Assembly: GCA_943323935.2 (NCBI GenBank)
Contig: CALPJR020000059.1
Location: 1-6,092, forward strand
From: Bifidobacterium breve
GTDB lineage: Bacteria > Bacteroidota > Bacteroidia > Chitinophagales > Chitinophagaceae
Reading direction: 5' to 3'
Length of the DNA: 6,092 nt
Under the pieces are notes generated by a model. The model made no database searches, was not told the origin of the DNA, and worked only from the letters and a program-made list of their open reading frames with translations. How positions within the stretch are numbered: position 1 is the first letter of the stretch; each line of letters opens with the position of its first letter. This document shows, in pieces, positions 6,043-6,092 of this stretch. A program made the position numbers and the translations under genes.

Positions 6043-6092
6043 TGTTAAGAAGCCACATATATCTTGCAAGCAATGATGTTTTAAAAAAACAA
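6042..6092 (+). CDS. possible start of a divergent gene, cut by right window edge
   Basis: An ATG at 6042 opens a frame that stays open for 17 codons to the right edge (MLRSHIYLASNDVLKKQ). A plus-strand TAGTTTTG (6029-6036) upstream fits the TAnnTTTG -7 box, but it lies only five bases before the ATG, would give almost no leader, and has no TTG at a proper -33 distance. The visible part is too short to assign a family. Minus-strand frames through the same stretch are also open for about 30 codons, so this could equally be noncoding or the tail of a gene to the right. Confidence 0.2.
   Translation, partial: MLRSHIYLASNDVLKKQ

Noticed and set aside
6025..6043. ATTGT...ACAAT inverted repeat in the right intergenic region as an operator
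   Set aside because: Only five base pairs in very AT-rich DNA and not extended by flanking bases; expected by chance.
1..6092. CRISPR array, tRNA or rRNA gene, insertion sequence or riboswitch
   Set aside because: I found no spaced identical repeats, no cloverleaf-like sequence, no transposase or terminal repeats and no long structured leader; nearly all sequence is accounted for by five ordinary genes.

Overview
The window looks like an AT-rich Bacteroidota chromosome segment. I infer this from three things: no start has a recognisable Shine-Dalgarno sequence, upstream regions carry Bacteroidota-type TAnnTTTG promoter boxes, and the proteins (a coiled-coil OmpA lipoprotein, a MurG-like glycosyltransferase with a GLGHATR start, a UvrD/PcrA helicase) read like those of that phylum. 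Finer placement, perhaps near Chitinophagales, is a guess.

All five clear genes lie on the minus strand, so transcription runs from right to left. From the right: a short AT-rich intergenic region (5989-6092) with a good -7 box for the minus strand and a weak, incomplete hint of a divergent plus-strand gene. Next comes a tight three-gene set: a MurG-like glycosyltransferase (4891-5988), the tRNA 2-selenouridine synthase MnmH (3843-4889, one base after the previous stop) and a PlsC-type acyltransferase (3267-3833, nine bases further on). After a 99-base gap with its own promoter-like element follows an OmpA-domain lipoprotein (2277-3167), whose 3' region holds an AT-rich hairpin and then a strong intrinsic terminator (2186-2217). 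Last is a UvrD/PcrA helicase that starts at 2115 and runs off the left edge, with 705 residues visible.

Functionally this is mostly housekeeping. The glycosyltransferase, acyltransferase and OmpA protein point to the cell envelope (sugar transfer, lipid acylation, peptidoglycan anchoring). MnmH modifies tRNA wobble uridines, and the helicase serves DNA repair. I see no mobile element, CRISPR array, RNA gene, phage gene or defence system, and nothing that amounts to an undescribed system. The points most worth a second look are the very close packing of a tRNA-modification gene between two envelope genes, the unassigned glycosyltransferase, and the paired hairpins after the OmpA gene. No gene-free stretch exceeds 300 bases.
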